Source of the DNA: Pseudoglutamicibacter albus
GTDB lineage: Bacteria > Actinomycetota > Actinomycetes > Actinomycetales > Micrococcaceae
Assembly (NCBI RefSeq): GCF_031458175.1
Contig: NZ_JAVDXX010000001.1
Location: 124,001-188,000 of the forward strand
Reading direction: 5' to 3'
DNA: 64,000 nucleotides
This document shows, piece after piece, positions 48,457 to 57,754 of this stretch (position 1 is the first letter of the stretch; the number at the start of each line of letters is the position of its first letter). The translations under genes were made by a program, and so were the position numbers. Below the pieces are notes generated by a model. That model made no database searches. It had not been told where the DNA came from and worked only from the letters and a program-made list of their open reading frames with translations.

Positions 48457-51126
48457 CTACGCGTCGACGTCGGCTTCCGCCTCAGCCTTTGCTTTCGCCT
48501 CGGCTTCGGCTTTCGCTTGGGCGGCTTGCGCTTTCTTCTTCTCGCGCACCTTCCGCTTCGCCTTCTTCCGTGCCAACCGCAGCTTCTGCCGCTCGATCGC
48601 CCGAGCGCGCCGCTCAGCGGCCTCCGCCTTGATCTCGGCGTGCTCTTCCTTCATTCCCTCAATCGCAGAGGACTTACCGCCGCCCGGCAGGCCCGGCGCA
48701 AGGGTGGCCCAGTCACGCACAACCTCAACGCGGGTCACCAGGAAGCACGCGAGCACCAGCATCAGGAACCCGGCGATCAGCCACCCCATCAGGATGCTCG
48801 CCGCCACGGACGTACTGAGGATCACGCCGCCACCAATCAGGGAACGGAACGCCTCAACCGTGTACGTCATCGGCAAGTGCGGGTGAATATCGCGCAGAAT
48901 CCCCGGCATCGTCTGCCACGGATACGTGCCGCCGGCGGAGGCGATCTGCAACACAACCAGGATCAACGAAAGGAACCGCCCCGGTGCCCCCAGCAGGCTC
49001 ACAAGGCCCTGGTTCACCGCGAGGAACGCGAGCGAACCCAACGTCACCAGCCCCCACAACAGGAACGGGTGCGCCACCTCAAGACCGAAAATGAACTGCA
49101 CGATGATGGTGATGATCGCCGCTTGAACGATCGCCATGATCGCCGCCCGGCTATAGGAGGCGAAGGCCATCTGAATGAACGAATACCACTTGCCGCGGTA
49201 CTTACGCACCAAACGCTCAGGGATCGGCGCGAGCAGCATGAAGAACGCGATACCGCCAATCCACAACGCAAGCGACATGAAGTAAGGGCTCAAACCCGTA
49301 CCGTTATTCGCCATCTGGTTGATGCGCTCCAGCTCGCCGGTCACGGGTGCTGAGTTCACCTCGGACAGCTTCTTCTTCTCATCCTTAGTGAACGCCGGAA
49401 CCTTATCCGCACCGTCCTTCAAAGCATCGGTGAGCTCGCCGGAGCCATCCACAAGATCACCCAAGCCGCTGTTGAGCCGGTTGGATCCATCGTGGGCTTT
49501 CTGCGCGCCATCATCGAGCTTGCCGGCGCCCGCTTGCAACTGGTTCGTGCCATCCCACAGCTTGTTAGCGCCATTCGATAGCTGCCCGGCACCCGCATTC
49601 AGTTTGCCGATACCAGCCACCAACTCAGGTGCCTGCTGAGCCAACTGATGCGTGCCTTCCTTGAGCTGCTGAGCACCCTTGGCGAGCTCAGGGGACTTAG
49701 CCGCCAACTGGCCCAAACCATCCGAGAGCTTAGTCGCCCCCGTATTCAACTGGCTCGTTGCGGTGTTCAGCTCATTCGCGCCGCTCTTGATAGCGGCGTT
49801 ACCGGCACGCAACTTCTGCAACAGGTCCCCCGGAACCAGCGGCTTCGAGCCACCAGACAAGCCCGCGCTCTGAGCGGCTTGCCGCACCGAATTGATACCC
49901 GCGCGAATATCAGCGGTGTCCTTTTGCGCTGTCGCAAGACGCTGTGCGAACTGAGGGTTCTCCTTCAGAAACTGCTGGAACTCCGGGGAGCCATTCAGAT
50001 CCGTGAGGAAACCTTCAATCCGCTGTGCGGCCGGGTCCAGGTTGATCGTGACGTCCGGGGTCAGCGCCTCGAAATCTTTCTGAGCCTTCTCCAAGGCACC
50101 CAGCAGCTGATCATTCGCGCCAGTCAGGGTCTGCGCACCCTGATTCAGTTGAGTGATCTTGCTGTTGAGCTCACCCGTGCCTGAGCTCAACTGCTTCGAG
50201 CCCGCCGACAACTTCTGGATCGCATCGTTAGCATCACCGGCACCCTTGGCAAGCTTGCCGGCACCTGTATCCAGTGCCTTCGCCGCACCAGGCAGTGATG
50301 CCGTCTTGGAGCTCAACTCACCCAAGCCACCGGCGAGCTCGCTCGCGCCGCTCGAGAGCCTGCCCGCACCAGAGTTCAGCTCGCCCGAGGCACCACGCAA
50401 ACTACGCGTACCATCGGCCAGCTGCAGAAGCCCCGAGCTCAACTCGCCTGAGGCATCGTGCGCTGTGGAGGCACCATCGGTGACCTTACCGGAACCATCC
50501 GCGGCCTCATTGAGAGAACCGTTGATGTCCGTGAGGCTCACATACACGTTCTCCAGGTATTCCTTAGCGAACTGGGAACGCAGCTCCGTGGTCAGCTTGT
50601 TCTCAACCGAGGAAGCGATCTGACCCATGATGTAGTTAGTCGAATCGTTGGTCTGGATCGTGATGTGCGCCGAGGCTGCATCCTCAATCGAGGCTTCCTT
50701 CTGAGAAGCCTTCGCCGCATGCGCCAGATGATCCGTGAACCCCTCCGGGATGGTCAACACCGCGAGCGCCCGACCATGATCCAACGCGTTCTTCGCCTCC
50801 GCCGCGGTGGCGGTGTCCCAGTTCAGGTTCTTGTCCGAATCACTCTCCATCAGCTTCTTAGTGAGCTCATCACCCACATTGATGGTCTTGCCCTTGACCT
50901 CCGCGGCGGAATCCTCATTCACGATCAACGCCGGAATATGGTTGAGGTTGCCCGTCGGATCCAAGTTGGAGAGGATCAGCATCGTCGCATAAATCAACGG
51001 GATACAGCCCACCGCAACCAAAGACACCGCGAGCCGGCCGTACTTCTTCAGGAAACCCTTGAAGCCGCCCGGCTGCGGTGATTCTTCCGACGGATGCTGT
51101 TGCTGTGACGGTGTGTTTGAAGCCAT
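48457..51126 (-). CDS. YhgE/Pip-family membrane protein
   Basis: 889 residues. A cytoplasmic N-tail leads to one helix (LAVSLVAVGCIPLIYATMLI near 32-51). A long extracytoplasmic region of about 560 residues follows, and then five helices from about 600 to 810. The external part carries many heptad-like units of the LxxGAxxLxxG type (for example LSSGASELAGGLGELSSK), the hallmark of YhgE/Pip proteins. The C-terminal tail is a run of Lys, Ala and Glu (RKKAKRKVREKKKAQAAQ and on), unusual and probably a charged cytoplasmic coil. Relatives include phage-infection protein Pip and YueB-like receptors and type VII secretion-linked proteins. It follows the TetR gene by 18 bases on the same strand. Confidence 0.85.
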   Translation of the reverse strand: MASNTPSQQQHPSEESPQPGGFKGFLKKYGRLAVSLVAVGCIPLIYATMLILSNLDPTGNLNHIPALIVNEDSAAEVKGKTINVGDELTKKLMESDSDKNLNWDTATAAEAKNALDHGRALAVLTIPEGFTDHLAHAAKASQKEASIEDAASAHITIQTNDSTNYIMGQIASSVENKLTTELRSQFAKEYLENVYVSLTDINGSLNEAADGSGKVTDGASTAHDASGELSSGLLQLADGTRSLRGASGELNSGAGRLSSGASELAGGLGELSSKTASLPGAAKALDTGAGKLAKGAGDANDAIQKLSAGSKQLSSGTGELNSKITQLNQGAQTLTGANDQLLGALEKAQKDFEALTPDVTINLDPAAQRIEGFLTDLNGSPEFQQFLKENPQFAQRLATAQKDTADIRAGINSVRQAAQSAGLSGGSKPLVPGDLLQKLRAGNAAIKSGANELNTATSQLNTGATKLSDGLGQLAAKSPELAKGAQQLKEGTHQLAQQAPELVAGIGKLNAGAGQLSNGANKLWDGTNQLQAGAGKLDDGAQKAHDGSNRLNSGLGDLVDGSGELTDALKDGADKVPAFTKDEKKKLSEVNSAPVTGELERINQMANNGTGLSPYFMSLALWIGGIAFFMLLAPIPERLVRKYRGKWYSFIQMAFASYSRAAIMAIVQAAIITIIVQFIFGLEVAHPFLLWGLVTLGSLAFLAVNQGLVSLLGAPGRFLSLILVVLQIASAGGTYPWQTMPGILRDIHPHLPMTYTVEAFRSLIGGGVILSTSVAASILMGWLIAGFLMLVLACFLVTRVEVVRDWATLAPGLPGGGKSSAIEGMKEEHAEIKAEAAERRARAIERQKLRLARKKAKRKVREKKKAQAAQAKAEAEAKAKAEAEADVDA

Positions 51127-51144
51127 AAGTGTGAGCTCTTAAAT

Positions 51145-51927
51145 CTAGGAAGTCTGAATGCTGGTAGCGTGCCCGGGCCGGTGTTGAGGCCATAGCACTC
51201 GTTGTGCGAGGTTTTGCAGGGTTGTGGCTAGCCGTTCCACGGTCTCGTCGCGGGTTCCGGTGAGCCAGCCGATCGCCGCGCCAGCGACCCCGTCGGAGAC
51301 GAACTGCAGCTGTTGCGCCAAGCTTGGCTCGTTGGAATCAGTGTGGTGTTCCTCAAGCGGGGCGGGAGTCGCGAACGGGTTGTTCCCCGCGTCCAGCCCC
51401 TCCTCGTACGCGAACGCATTCCACAGTTGCCGCGCCAACGCGTGAGTGATCGCCTGCACCACCCGATAACTACTTGGCCCCTGGGTGACGTTGAGGAAGA
51501 AATCCCTATCTTCTTGCAGATGGTTCAGCAGGTTGCGGATCGCGTCCGCACTACGCCTAGTGCTTCCGTCTCTGTTGCTACCGGCGACGGGCCCGTCCTG
51601 CTCCCAAGCAGTGAACAGCAGCTGCTCGAGGTTGTGGACGGCGGCTGCCACGGTGAGCCCGGTCAGGTCACCGAAATGCTGATACAGCGTGGGCCGCGAT
51701 GTGTGTGCTTCACGTGCAACCATGGACGCAGTGATCTTATCGATGGGTTGTTCCCGCAACAGCTCGGTCATCGCGGTGATCAGGGTGTCACGCGAACGCA
51801 TGATGCGCGGGTCAACACCATCCGATGCCTTAGCGTCGGTCGCGTCGGTTTGTTCAGACTGCGCGGTCTGTGGCGCTGTCTGTTCACTGTGCGCGGCTTG
51901 TGCACACTGCACGGCGTTGATAGTCAC
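51145..51927 (-). CDS. TetR-family regulator of the YhgE/Pip gene
   Basis: 260 residues from GTG 51927, which has GGAGGGG 5 bases upstream; the frame opens at 51999. An unusual N-terminal tail of about 45 residues, rich in Gln, Thr, Ala and Ser, comes before the DNA-binding part. The HTH has IDKITASMVAREAHTSRPTL and YQHFGDLTGL (about residues 70-100). The C-terminal domain is large. It is the first gene of a two-gene operon with the YhgE/Pip protein and is probably autorepressing. This mirrors the tetR plus ABC-2-like gene pair at 19827-21471. Confidence 0.83.
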   Translation of the reverse strand: MTINAVQCAQAAHSEQTAPQTAQSEQTDATDAKASDGVDPRIMRSRDTLITAMTELLREQPIDKITASMVAREAHTSRPTLYQHFGDLTGLTVAAAVHNLEQLLFTAWEQDGPVAGSNRDGSTRRSADAIRNLLNHLQEDRDFFLNVTQGPSSYRVVQAITHALARQLWNAFAYEEGLDAGNNPFATPAPLEEHHTDSNEPSLAQQLQFVSDGVAGAAIGWLTGTRDETVERLATTLQNLAQRVLWPQHRPGHATSIQTS

Positions 51928-52285
51928 GAGCCCCTCCACCAATCTCGTTGTCAATAACCTTATGTAGAGAACCGTTCGTACAGAACCACTTGTACTCAAC
52001 CACGGTACATCTTACATCTGTAAAAGAGCCTACATGTGTGGGTTCGTCCAAAGCAACGGGTGTGAGACGCATCGCACCGTGCGTGAGTTCACTCTGGCCT
52101 GTACGGAAGTTCAGCCGAGCCAGTGCAGAAGTTCACTCGGGTCCGTGCGGTGCCGCATCGTTATCCAGCAGAGTGCAGTGCCGCGTGGGTAGCCAGCCTT
52201 GCTGGTGCAATAGTCTTGATCTCATCATTAGCTTTCGCGGTTGCTGCGTTCGCGGCATCCGCTGATCAGCCCCAAGGAGAATGCC
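51928..52285. other. 358-bp divergent promoter region
   Basis: It lies between the tetR/yhgE operon and the DUF808 gene. GTAC repeats (GTACAGAACCACTTGTAC at 51977-51994 and GTAC again near 52011) and TACATCTG/TACATGTG could be operator halves for the TetR. AAGGAGA before the DUF808 ATG is the ribosome site. No gene is seen. Confidence 0.4.
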
Positions 52286-53302
52286 ATGGCCGGTGGGCTT
52301 GCCGCTTTGCTTGACGATATTGCCGCGATAGCGCGCGCCGCTGCCGCATCGTTGGATGATGTTGCCGCCGCAACCGGCAAGGCAACCGCGAAGGCCGCCG
52401 GCGTCGTCGTGGACGATGCCGCCGTGACCCCGCGCTATGTCCAGGGGATCACGCCGCAGCGCGAACTGCCGGTGGTGTGGAAGATCGCGCGCGGCTCCAT
52501 CATCAATAAGCTTGTGATCATCCTGCCGCTCATCATGCTGATGAGCGAGTTCACGCCCTGGCTGTTGACCCCGCTACTCATGGTGGGTGGGCTCTTCCTG
52601 TGTTTTGAGGGCGCGGAGAAAATATGGGAAGTCATCCGGGGGCATTCGGAGGCGGAAAAACCGCCGGCGTCCTTCCAGGGTGCCGCGGAGGAGAAGCAGA
52701 TCGTGCGGGGGGCGGTGCGCACTGACCTGATCTTGTCCGCTGAGATCATGGTGATCTCGCTGTCCGCGGTGGATGGAATGGGTTTCTGGATGCGCCTCAT
52801 CTCGCTGATCGTGGTGGCGCTGGTCATCACGGTGGGCGTGTATGGCGTGGTCGCGTTGATCGTGAAAATGGACGATGTTGGCCTTGCTCTGGCCCGGAAG
52901 CCCGCGACCGAGAAGCTGGGTACCGGCATCGTTAAAGCGATGCCGGTGGTCATGAAGGTGCTTTCGGTTGTGGGTGTGGTCGCGATGCTGTGGGTCGGTG
53001 GGCACATCTTGTTAGTCGGGATGCATGACCTCGGTTTCCACCCCATCTATGAGTGGGTGCACCACGCTGAAACCGCGGTCGCCGCAGCAACCGGTGGTGC
53101 GGGCGCCGTGCTCGGCTGGCTCACCAACACGTTCTTCTCCGCAGTGCTCGGCTTGATTCTAGGGTCCGTTGTGGTCGCGGTAGTCGCCGGCGTTCATGCT
53201 GCGATGTCCGGCAAAGGTGGGAAGGCTGCGGCGGCTGGCGAGGCGGGTGCGCCTAGCGAGGGAGGCGCAACTGGTGAAAATGACACAGGTGTCATGGACT
53301 GA
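52286..53302 (+). CDS. DUF808-family membrane protein (YedI-like)
   Basis: 338 residues from ATG 52286, with AAGGAGA 5 bases upstream. The N-terminus AGGLAALLDDIAAIARAAAA, LDDVAAATGKATAKAAGVVV DDAAV region (short forms) is the classical DUF808 start. It is followed by RELPVVWKIARGSIINK and several helices, including ITPWLL-type and EGAEKIWE segments. The protein has about six membrane helices and a small Gly/Ala-rich tail. YedI-like proteins are of unknown function. It is transcribed alone. Confidence 0.87.
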   Translation: MAGGLAALLDDIAAIARAAAASLDDVAAATGKATAKAAGVVVDDAAVTPRYVQGITPQRELPVVWKIARGSIINKLVIILPLIMLMSEFTPWLLTPLLMVGGLFLCFEGAEKIWEVIRGHSEAEKPPASFQGAAEEKQIVRGAVRTDLILSAEIMVISLSAVDGMGFWMRLISLIVVALVITVGVYGVVALIVKMDDVGLALARKPATEKLGTGIVKAMPVVMKVLSVVGVVAMLWVGGHILLVGMHDLGFHPIYEWVHHAETAVAAATGGAGAVLGWLTNTFFSAVLGLILGSVVVAVVAGVHAAMSGKGGKAAAAGEAGAPSEGGATGENDTGVMD

Positions 53303-53455
53303 TGTGCAGTCCCTAAGCGATGCGTAACGATGCAATAACGTTTCCTTCAAGCAGTGGATAAAGGTTGCTCGTTCGCATAGATTGGTTCACAGGTGGCGCA
53401 CAGATGTTCGGCTGTGAGGCTGCCGCTGACCTAGGCGGATGCGCCTTGGAGATAA

Positions 53456-53496
53456 ACAGCCCCGAAGCGGCGAATGACCCGCCGCGCCGGGGCTGT
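53456..53496. terminator. Bidirectional hairpin
   Basis: An outer stem ACAGCCCCG / CGGGGCTGT and an inner stem GCGGCG / CGCCGC form one long hairpin between convergent genes, with TTTCG after it. Confidence 0.8.
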
Positions 53497-53559
53497 TTCG
53501 CATTTAAACAGTTGATGCATTGGGCCAGCTGACGCATGGGGCCGCGAGCCCCGCGTCGC

Positions 53560-54417
53560 TTACTGCTCGCCCCGCGCTTTCCCGCGGGCTTGCTCGCGGT
53601 TGCGTTCGCGTTGGAACCACCACCGTAGCAGCAACAAGGCGACTGTGATGATGAGGATGATGTCGATCCACACATCGGACAGCGCGGCAGCCTGGGTTTG
53701 GAGCCACATCTGAGTCTCCAACGGAACCAGCTGAGGCGCGGTCACCAAACCATTCGTCGTCCAGAAAAGAACACCCACGGCGATCATCAAAACACCCGTG
53801 ATCACAGACACCACATGGAACTCACGTCCGGCAACCGTGAACGTGCGGCCCCGCAACACGCCACGGCCACGGGCACCGAGCCGCTGCCACAAAAGCGCGA
53901 TCACAAACAACGGAACCACCATGCCCGCGCCATACACGGCCATCATGAACCCGGACATCCATGCACTACCCGAGGTCGCGGCAAGTGTGAGAACCGAACC
54001 CAGAATAGGGCCTGCACACGCCCCAGCCAGCCCCGAGGTCAACCCCAGCAACAGGCTCTTGATGAGCCCCGTGGCCATCGACGTCCGCTCATGCACCGCA
54101 TCAGAGCCCGGGATCCAACGCGCAACATCGAACCCCAGCCCGAAAATCTGCAGCACACCCAAAACAATCAGCACGATGGCCGCCACAATGATCATAGACG
54201 TGCGGTACGCATTAAATAGCTGCGCCAGCGCACCCACACCAAGCCCCAGCGGGACCAGCACCGCGACCATGCCCACAAAGAACACGAGCGAATGCACCAC
54301 CAGCCGCGCCCCGGAACCCACGACCGTCCCGAAATACGCTGGCAACAACAACGCCGAACACGGGCTCAACAACGCCAGAGTCCCGCCAATGAACGCGGCA
54401 ACTACGCCAATATCCAT
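53560..54417 (-). CDS. CcdA/DsbD-like thiol redox membrane protein
   Basis: A 285-residue protein of six core helices plus one C-terminal helix. LALLSPCSALLLPAY (Cys 20) in the first helix and GLAGACAGPILGS (Cys near 133) in the fourth are the paired Cys residues of the CcdA family, which carry reducing equivalents across the membrane. In CcdA the first motif reads SPCVLPLLP, so the loop here is a variant. The C-terminal stretch is basic (RERNREQARGKARG). It ends near the hairpin at 53456. A DsbA-like protein is encoded 96 bases upstream on the same strand, so the two probably act in one thiol-disulfide system. Confidence 0.82.
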   Translation of the reverse strand: MDIGVVAAFIGGTLALLSPCSALLLPAYFGTVVGSGARLVVHSLVFFVGMVAVLVPLGLGVGALAQLFNAYRTSMIIVAAIVLIVLGVLQIFGLGFDVARWIPGSDAVHERTSMATGLIKSLLLGLTSGLAGACAGPILGSVLTLAATSGSAWMSGFMMAVYGAGMVVPLFVIALLWQRLGARGRGVLRGRTFTVAGREFHVVSVITGVLMIAVGVLFWTTNGLVTAPQLVPLETQMWLQTQAAALSDVWIDIILIITVALLLLRWWFQRERNREQARGKARGEQ

Positions 54418-54513
54418 GCGTCCCCTATGCCCTCACACTCAACGAACCTCACAGCAAGCAAACCTCGCAGCGAGCAAACCTTCACGGCCGGCAACCCTTC
54501 GTAGCCGGCCGGG

Positions 54514-55398
54514 CTACTCGGATTCCTGCTTCAGCTGCTCCTCGATTTTCAACTGCTCCTCGATGAACGCCTCAAACTGTTCCGTCGGCTGCGCGCCGCT
54601 CACGGGGCGGGTTCCAACAATGAACATCGGGGTTGAGGTCACACCAAGTTGTGCGGCACGCTGCTGATGCTGTGCCACCAGCTCCGCAATCTGCTTCGAC
54701 CCCAAGTCAGCCTTGAACTTCTTAACGTCAAGCCCTAGCTCCTCAGCGATCTCCACCATCTTCTCTTCTGGGAAGCTCTTCATCGGCTCTCCACCCGGAT
54801 ACAGCGCCTTCTGGAACTCAAGGAACTTGCCCTGCTCGCCAGCGGCGGCCGCGGCACGCGCCGCTTTAACCGACTCCTCGCCGAATACGTTCGCCTCACG
54901 GAACTCTATCCGCAGCTTGCCCGGCTCAACATATTTCTCCATCAGAACCGGCAACGTCTTAGTGGTCCACAACGCGCAGAAACCGCACTGGAAGTCCGAA
55001 TACATGATTATCTGCACCGGCGCGTCCGGCTCACCCACCGCCAACGTGTCATCAGGGTTGCGTTCCGGCAGCGACTTGATCAGCTCCAGTTGAGCCTCCT
55101 CCTCGCTGCTGCGCTCGCCCTGCTGCTTGCGTTGCTCATCGACCGCCGCGTCTTCCGCCGCATAATCCGGCGCGCCGCTACCGCTGTTGGAATTCGCGCC
55201 GCCGGAACCGCCGCGCAGGACCACCACCAACACCACAGCGATAATTGCCGCCACAATCACGATGCCGGGGAACAGATACTTACGCCACGCCGGCGCACTG
55301 TTAGTGGCAGCGGCAGGGGTGCTTCCGGCGGCATTCTCGGTAGGTTCCTGAGCGGCTTCCTGATTGGATTCCGATGGGGTAGGGGGCTGGTGCGACAC
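54514..55398 (-). CDS. Membrane-anchored DsbA-like thiol oxidoreductase
   Basis: 294 residues. A Pro/Ser/Glu-rich cytoplasmic tail (1-40) is followed by one helix (about 42-62), a Gly/Ser linker and a thioredoxin-fold domain with a DsbA insertion. The active site is CGFC (residues 138-141, in YSDFQCGFCALW). The cis-Pro loop is GVTSTPMFIVG. Acidic residues before the redox domain (QGERSSEEEAQLELIK) form a helix. It should oxidise or isomerise disulfides outside the membrane. Upstream of the CcdA-like gene. Confidence 0.9.
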   Translation of the reverse strand: MSHQPPTPSESNQEAAQEPTENAAGSTPAAATNSAPAWRKYLFPGIVIVAAIIAVVLVVVLRGGSGGANSNSGSGAPDYAAEDAAVDEQRKQQGERSSEEEAQLELIKSLPERNPDDTLAVGEPDAPVQIIMYSDFQCGFCALWTTKTLPVLMEKYVEPGKLRIEFREANVFGEESVKAARAAAAAGEQGKFLEFQKALYPGGEPMKSFPEEKMVEIAEELGLDVKKFKADLGSKQIAELVAQHQQRAAQLGVTSTPMFIVGTRPVSGAQPTEQFEAFIEEQLKIEEQLKQESE

Positions 55399-55592
55399 GC
55401 GGGCTCCTTATGGGCTACGTAAATGAGGTAGAGGCGTGGCCTATTTTCCCACGTATGCAGAAAGGTGCAACTATTAGCTGGTAAAGCCTGAGTCGATTAA
55501 GCACGCACGATAAAGCCTCCGCTTGACCAAGTTGATGCCCTAGCATCACTGTAATCACGCGAGTGTCATAATCCATCTGCCATAATGCCTCT

Positions 55593-57320
55593 ATGGCAAA
55601 AACAGCAACAACTGATACTGAAGCGCACGTACGCCCAGGTCAGGCATCACTCGTCAAGTGGGTTTTCTGGCCCACTGCTGTGATCGTGGTTGGCTTGTCG
55701 GTCATCACCATGATCAAGCCAAAGCTCATGGAAGTAGCGTTCCAATCCATCACATCGTGGATTACATCCAACTTCGGTTGGTGGTACGTGCTCCTAGCTT
55801 TCGTTTTCGTGGTGTTCTGCGTGGCGTTGGGATTGTCCAAGAAAGGCGACATCAAACTAGGGAGACCGGGCGATGAACCTGAGTTCTCGCTCATGTCCTG
55901 GTTCGCACTCCTCTTCGCAGCAGGCATGGGTATCGGCCTCGTCTTCTTCGGCGTCACCGAACCGATGTCCCACTTCGTTGAACCACGCCCAGGCGAAGAC
56001 GTCTCCGGCGTCATCAGCGACTCCACCGAACACGGCGGGGAAGTAGCAACCACCACAGCGAATCGCGCACAATCCGCGATGGCAACCACGTTCCTTCACT
56101 GGGGCTTCCAGCCGTGGGCTATCTACGTCATCGTGGGTCTCTCGCTCGCGCTAGCGATCCACCGCCGCGGCCGCCCACTGTCCGTACGTTGGGGTCTGGA
56201 GCCGCTCTTCGGCGAAAAGCGCGTCAAGGGTGCGTTCGGTAACGTCATCGACGTCATCGCACTCGTCGGTACCGTCTTCGGTGTCTCCACTTCCCTCGGT
56301 TTGGGTGTCAACCAGATAACCGCAGGTATGGCCCACATGGGGTGGGTCGATGAATCCAACCCGTGGATCAAATACGTCCTGATCGCCGTGGTCACCGCCT
56401 GCGTCCTCTGGTCCGTACTCACCGGTGTTTCCAAGGGCATGAAATGGCTGTCGAACACCAACCTTGTGATCGCCGGCGGGCTGCTTCTGTTCTTGCTGAT
56501 TGTCGGGCCAACCCAGTTCCTGCTCAAGGAATTCGTCCAGTCCATCGGCTACTACCTGCAGAACTACCTCGGCCTCTCCATGAACACCTCCGCCTTCCAG
56601 GGCGACGCCGGTGAAGCATGGCAGGCCGGCTGGTCCACGTTCTACTGGGGCTGGTGGATCGCCTGGTCGCCATTCGTGGGTGTCTTCATCGCACGCATCT
56701 CCCGCGGCCGCACCGTCCGCGAGTTCATCCTCGGCGTCATGGGTGTCCCTGCGACCATCACGTTCCTGTGGTTCGCGATCCTGGGCGGTAATGCGATCTA
56801 CCGCGAAATTCACAAGACCCCAGGCTACGAATCGATCATCGGCCCAGACGGGGCCGTCGATTCGAACGCGGCACTATTCCAGATGCTCGCGCAAATCCCA
56901 GGCTCCGCAATGTTGATTGTGGGTGCGATGCTGCTGTCCGCGATCTTCTTCATCACCTCCTCTGACTCCGGTTCGCTCGTGATGGCGATGCTCGCAACCG
57001 GCGGCGACACCGAACCGCGTTCCTGGATTCGCGCGTTCTTCGCAGTCGCAACCTCCGTGCTTGCAGCAGCCCTGCTGATGGCGGGCGGACTCGAAGCGCT
57101 CCAGGCCGCATCGATCTCTGTGGCGCTACCGTTCTCGTTCGTCATGGTGCTACTAGCGATCGCTACCTGGAAATACCTCGGCGATAACGTGCGGCGCAAC
57201 GAGAAACTGCGGCGTGAAGCGTTCATCGAAGAAATCGGTGAGGCATACGGTCTCGAAACCGAAGAAACCGGATCCGTCACCAAGAAATCAGACACGTGGT
57301 GGCGCGGCCTACGGAAATAG
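55593..57320 (+). CDS. BCCT-family betaine/carnitine/choline transporter
   Basis: A 575-residue, 12-helix transporter. Family motifs include GMGIGLVFFGVTEPMSHF near 111-128, GFQPWAIY near 170 and GWWIAWSPFVGVFIARISRG near 353. The Trp-rich and GMGIG segments form the substrate and Na+ sites. The hydrophilic C-terminal tail (RRNEKLRREAFIEEIGEAYG) may sense osmotic stress, as in BetP. It probably imports glycine betaine, carnitine or choline. It is transcribed alone and followed by a strong hairpin. Confidence 0.92.
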   Translation: MAKTATTDTEAHVRPGQASLVKWVFWPTAVIVVGLSVITMIKPKLMEVAFQSITSWITSNFGWWYVLLAFVFVVFCVALGLSKKGDIKLGRPGDEPEFSLMSWFALLFAAGMGIGLVFFGVTEPMSHFVEPRPGEDVSGVISDSTEHGGEVATTTANRAQSAMATTFLHWGFQPWAIYVIVGLSLALAIHRRGRPLSVRWGLEPLFGEKRVKGAFGNVIDVIALVGTVFGVSTSLGLGVNQITAGMAHMGWVDESNPWIKYVLIAVVTACVLWSVLTGVSKGMKWLSNTNLVIAGGLLLFLLIVGPTQFLLKEFVQSIGYYLQNYLGLSMNTSAFQGDAGEAWQAGWSTFYWGWWIAWSPFVGVFIARISRGRTVREFILGVMGVPATITFLWFAILGGNAIYREIHKTPGYESIIGPDGAVDSNAALFQMLAQIPGSAMLIVGAMLLSAIFFITSSDSGSLVMAMLATGGDTEPRSWIRAFFAVATSVLAAALLMAGGLEALQAASISVALPFSFVMVLLAIATWKYLGDNVRRNEKLRREAFIEEIGEAYGLETEETGSVTKKSDTWWRGLRK

Positions 57321-57383
57321 CTACAACACAGCACTAGCTTCACAACAGTTCCGATGAAGCTGTATCTGCAGTTCACATCAACA

Positions 57384-57422
57384 GCCCGCGTGGGGGAAGG
57401 CCAGGCCTTCCCCCACGCGGGC
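57384..57422. terminator. Strong hairpin after the BCCT gene
   Basis: A 19-bp perfect inverted repeat (57384-57402 with 57404-57422) followed by TTTAAA. The real loop will be larger because of the tight centre. Confidence 0.9.
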
Positions 57423-57685
57423 TTTAAACGGCCACGTAAAAAACACAGCCAACAGCAGGCTATGAACCGCTTTCCGGTAGGCTATTGTGCACTTGAATGC
57501 CCCGCGCATCGTAATGTTCCGCTCAGCACAATGCTTTGCTCTGCATTGAGAGCAAGCATCCCGTGAACGCGAGCCCGCGCCAATAGGCACAACACCGGCG
57601 CCCGCGCCCGCCGCGTCACGGACCACACTGAAAGGCCACAGCCATCAGACGCCCCGCACTGCTCCAGCGAGTCAAAGACGCCCGA

Positions 57686-57748
57686 GCCCAGCAGCATAAC
57701 CAGGCCCGGCAGCGTAGCCAGGCTCGGCAGCACAACCAGGCCCAGCAC
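57686..57748. repeat. Three and a half tandem 18-bp units before the binding-protein gene
   Basis: Units at 57686-57703, 57704-57721 and 57722-57739, of the form GCCCAGCAGCATAACCAG, with part of a fourth after 57740. A TAG in the frame of the downstream gene (57716-57718) shows that they are not coding for it. The rest of 57423-57754 shows nothing I can name. Confidence 0.7.
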
Positions 57749-57754
57749 ACCCGG

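Noticed and set aside
48161-48886. Plus-strand frame rich in Ala/Ser over the end of the YhgE/Pip gene
   Set aside because: It is antisense to the Lys/Ala/Glu tail of that gene, and its composition follows from that tail.
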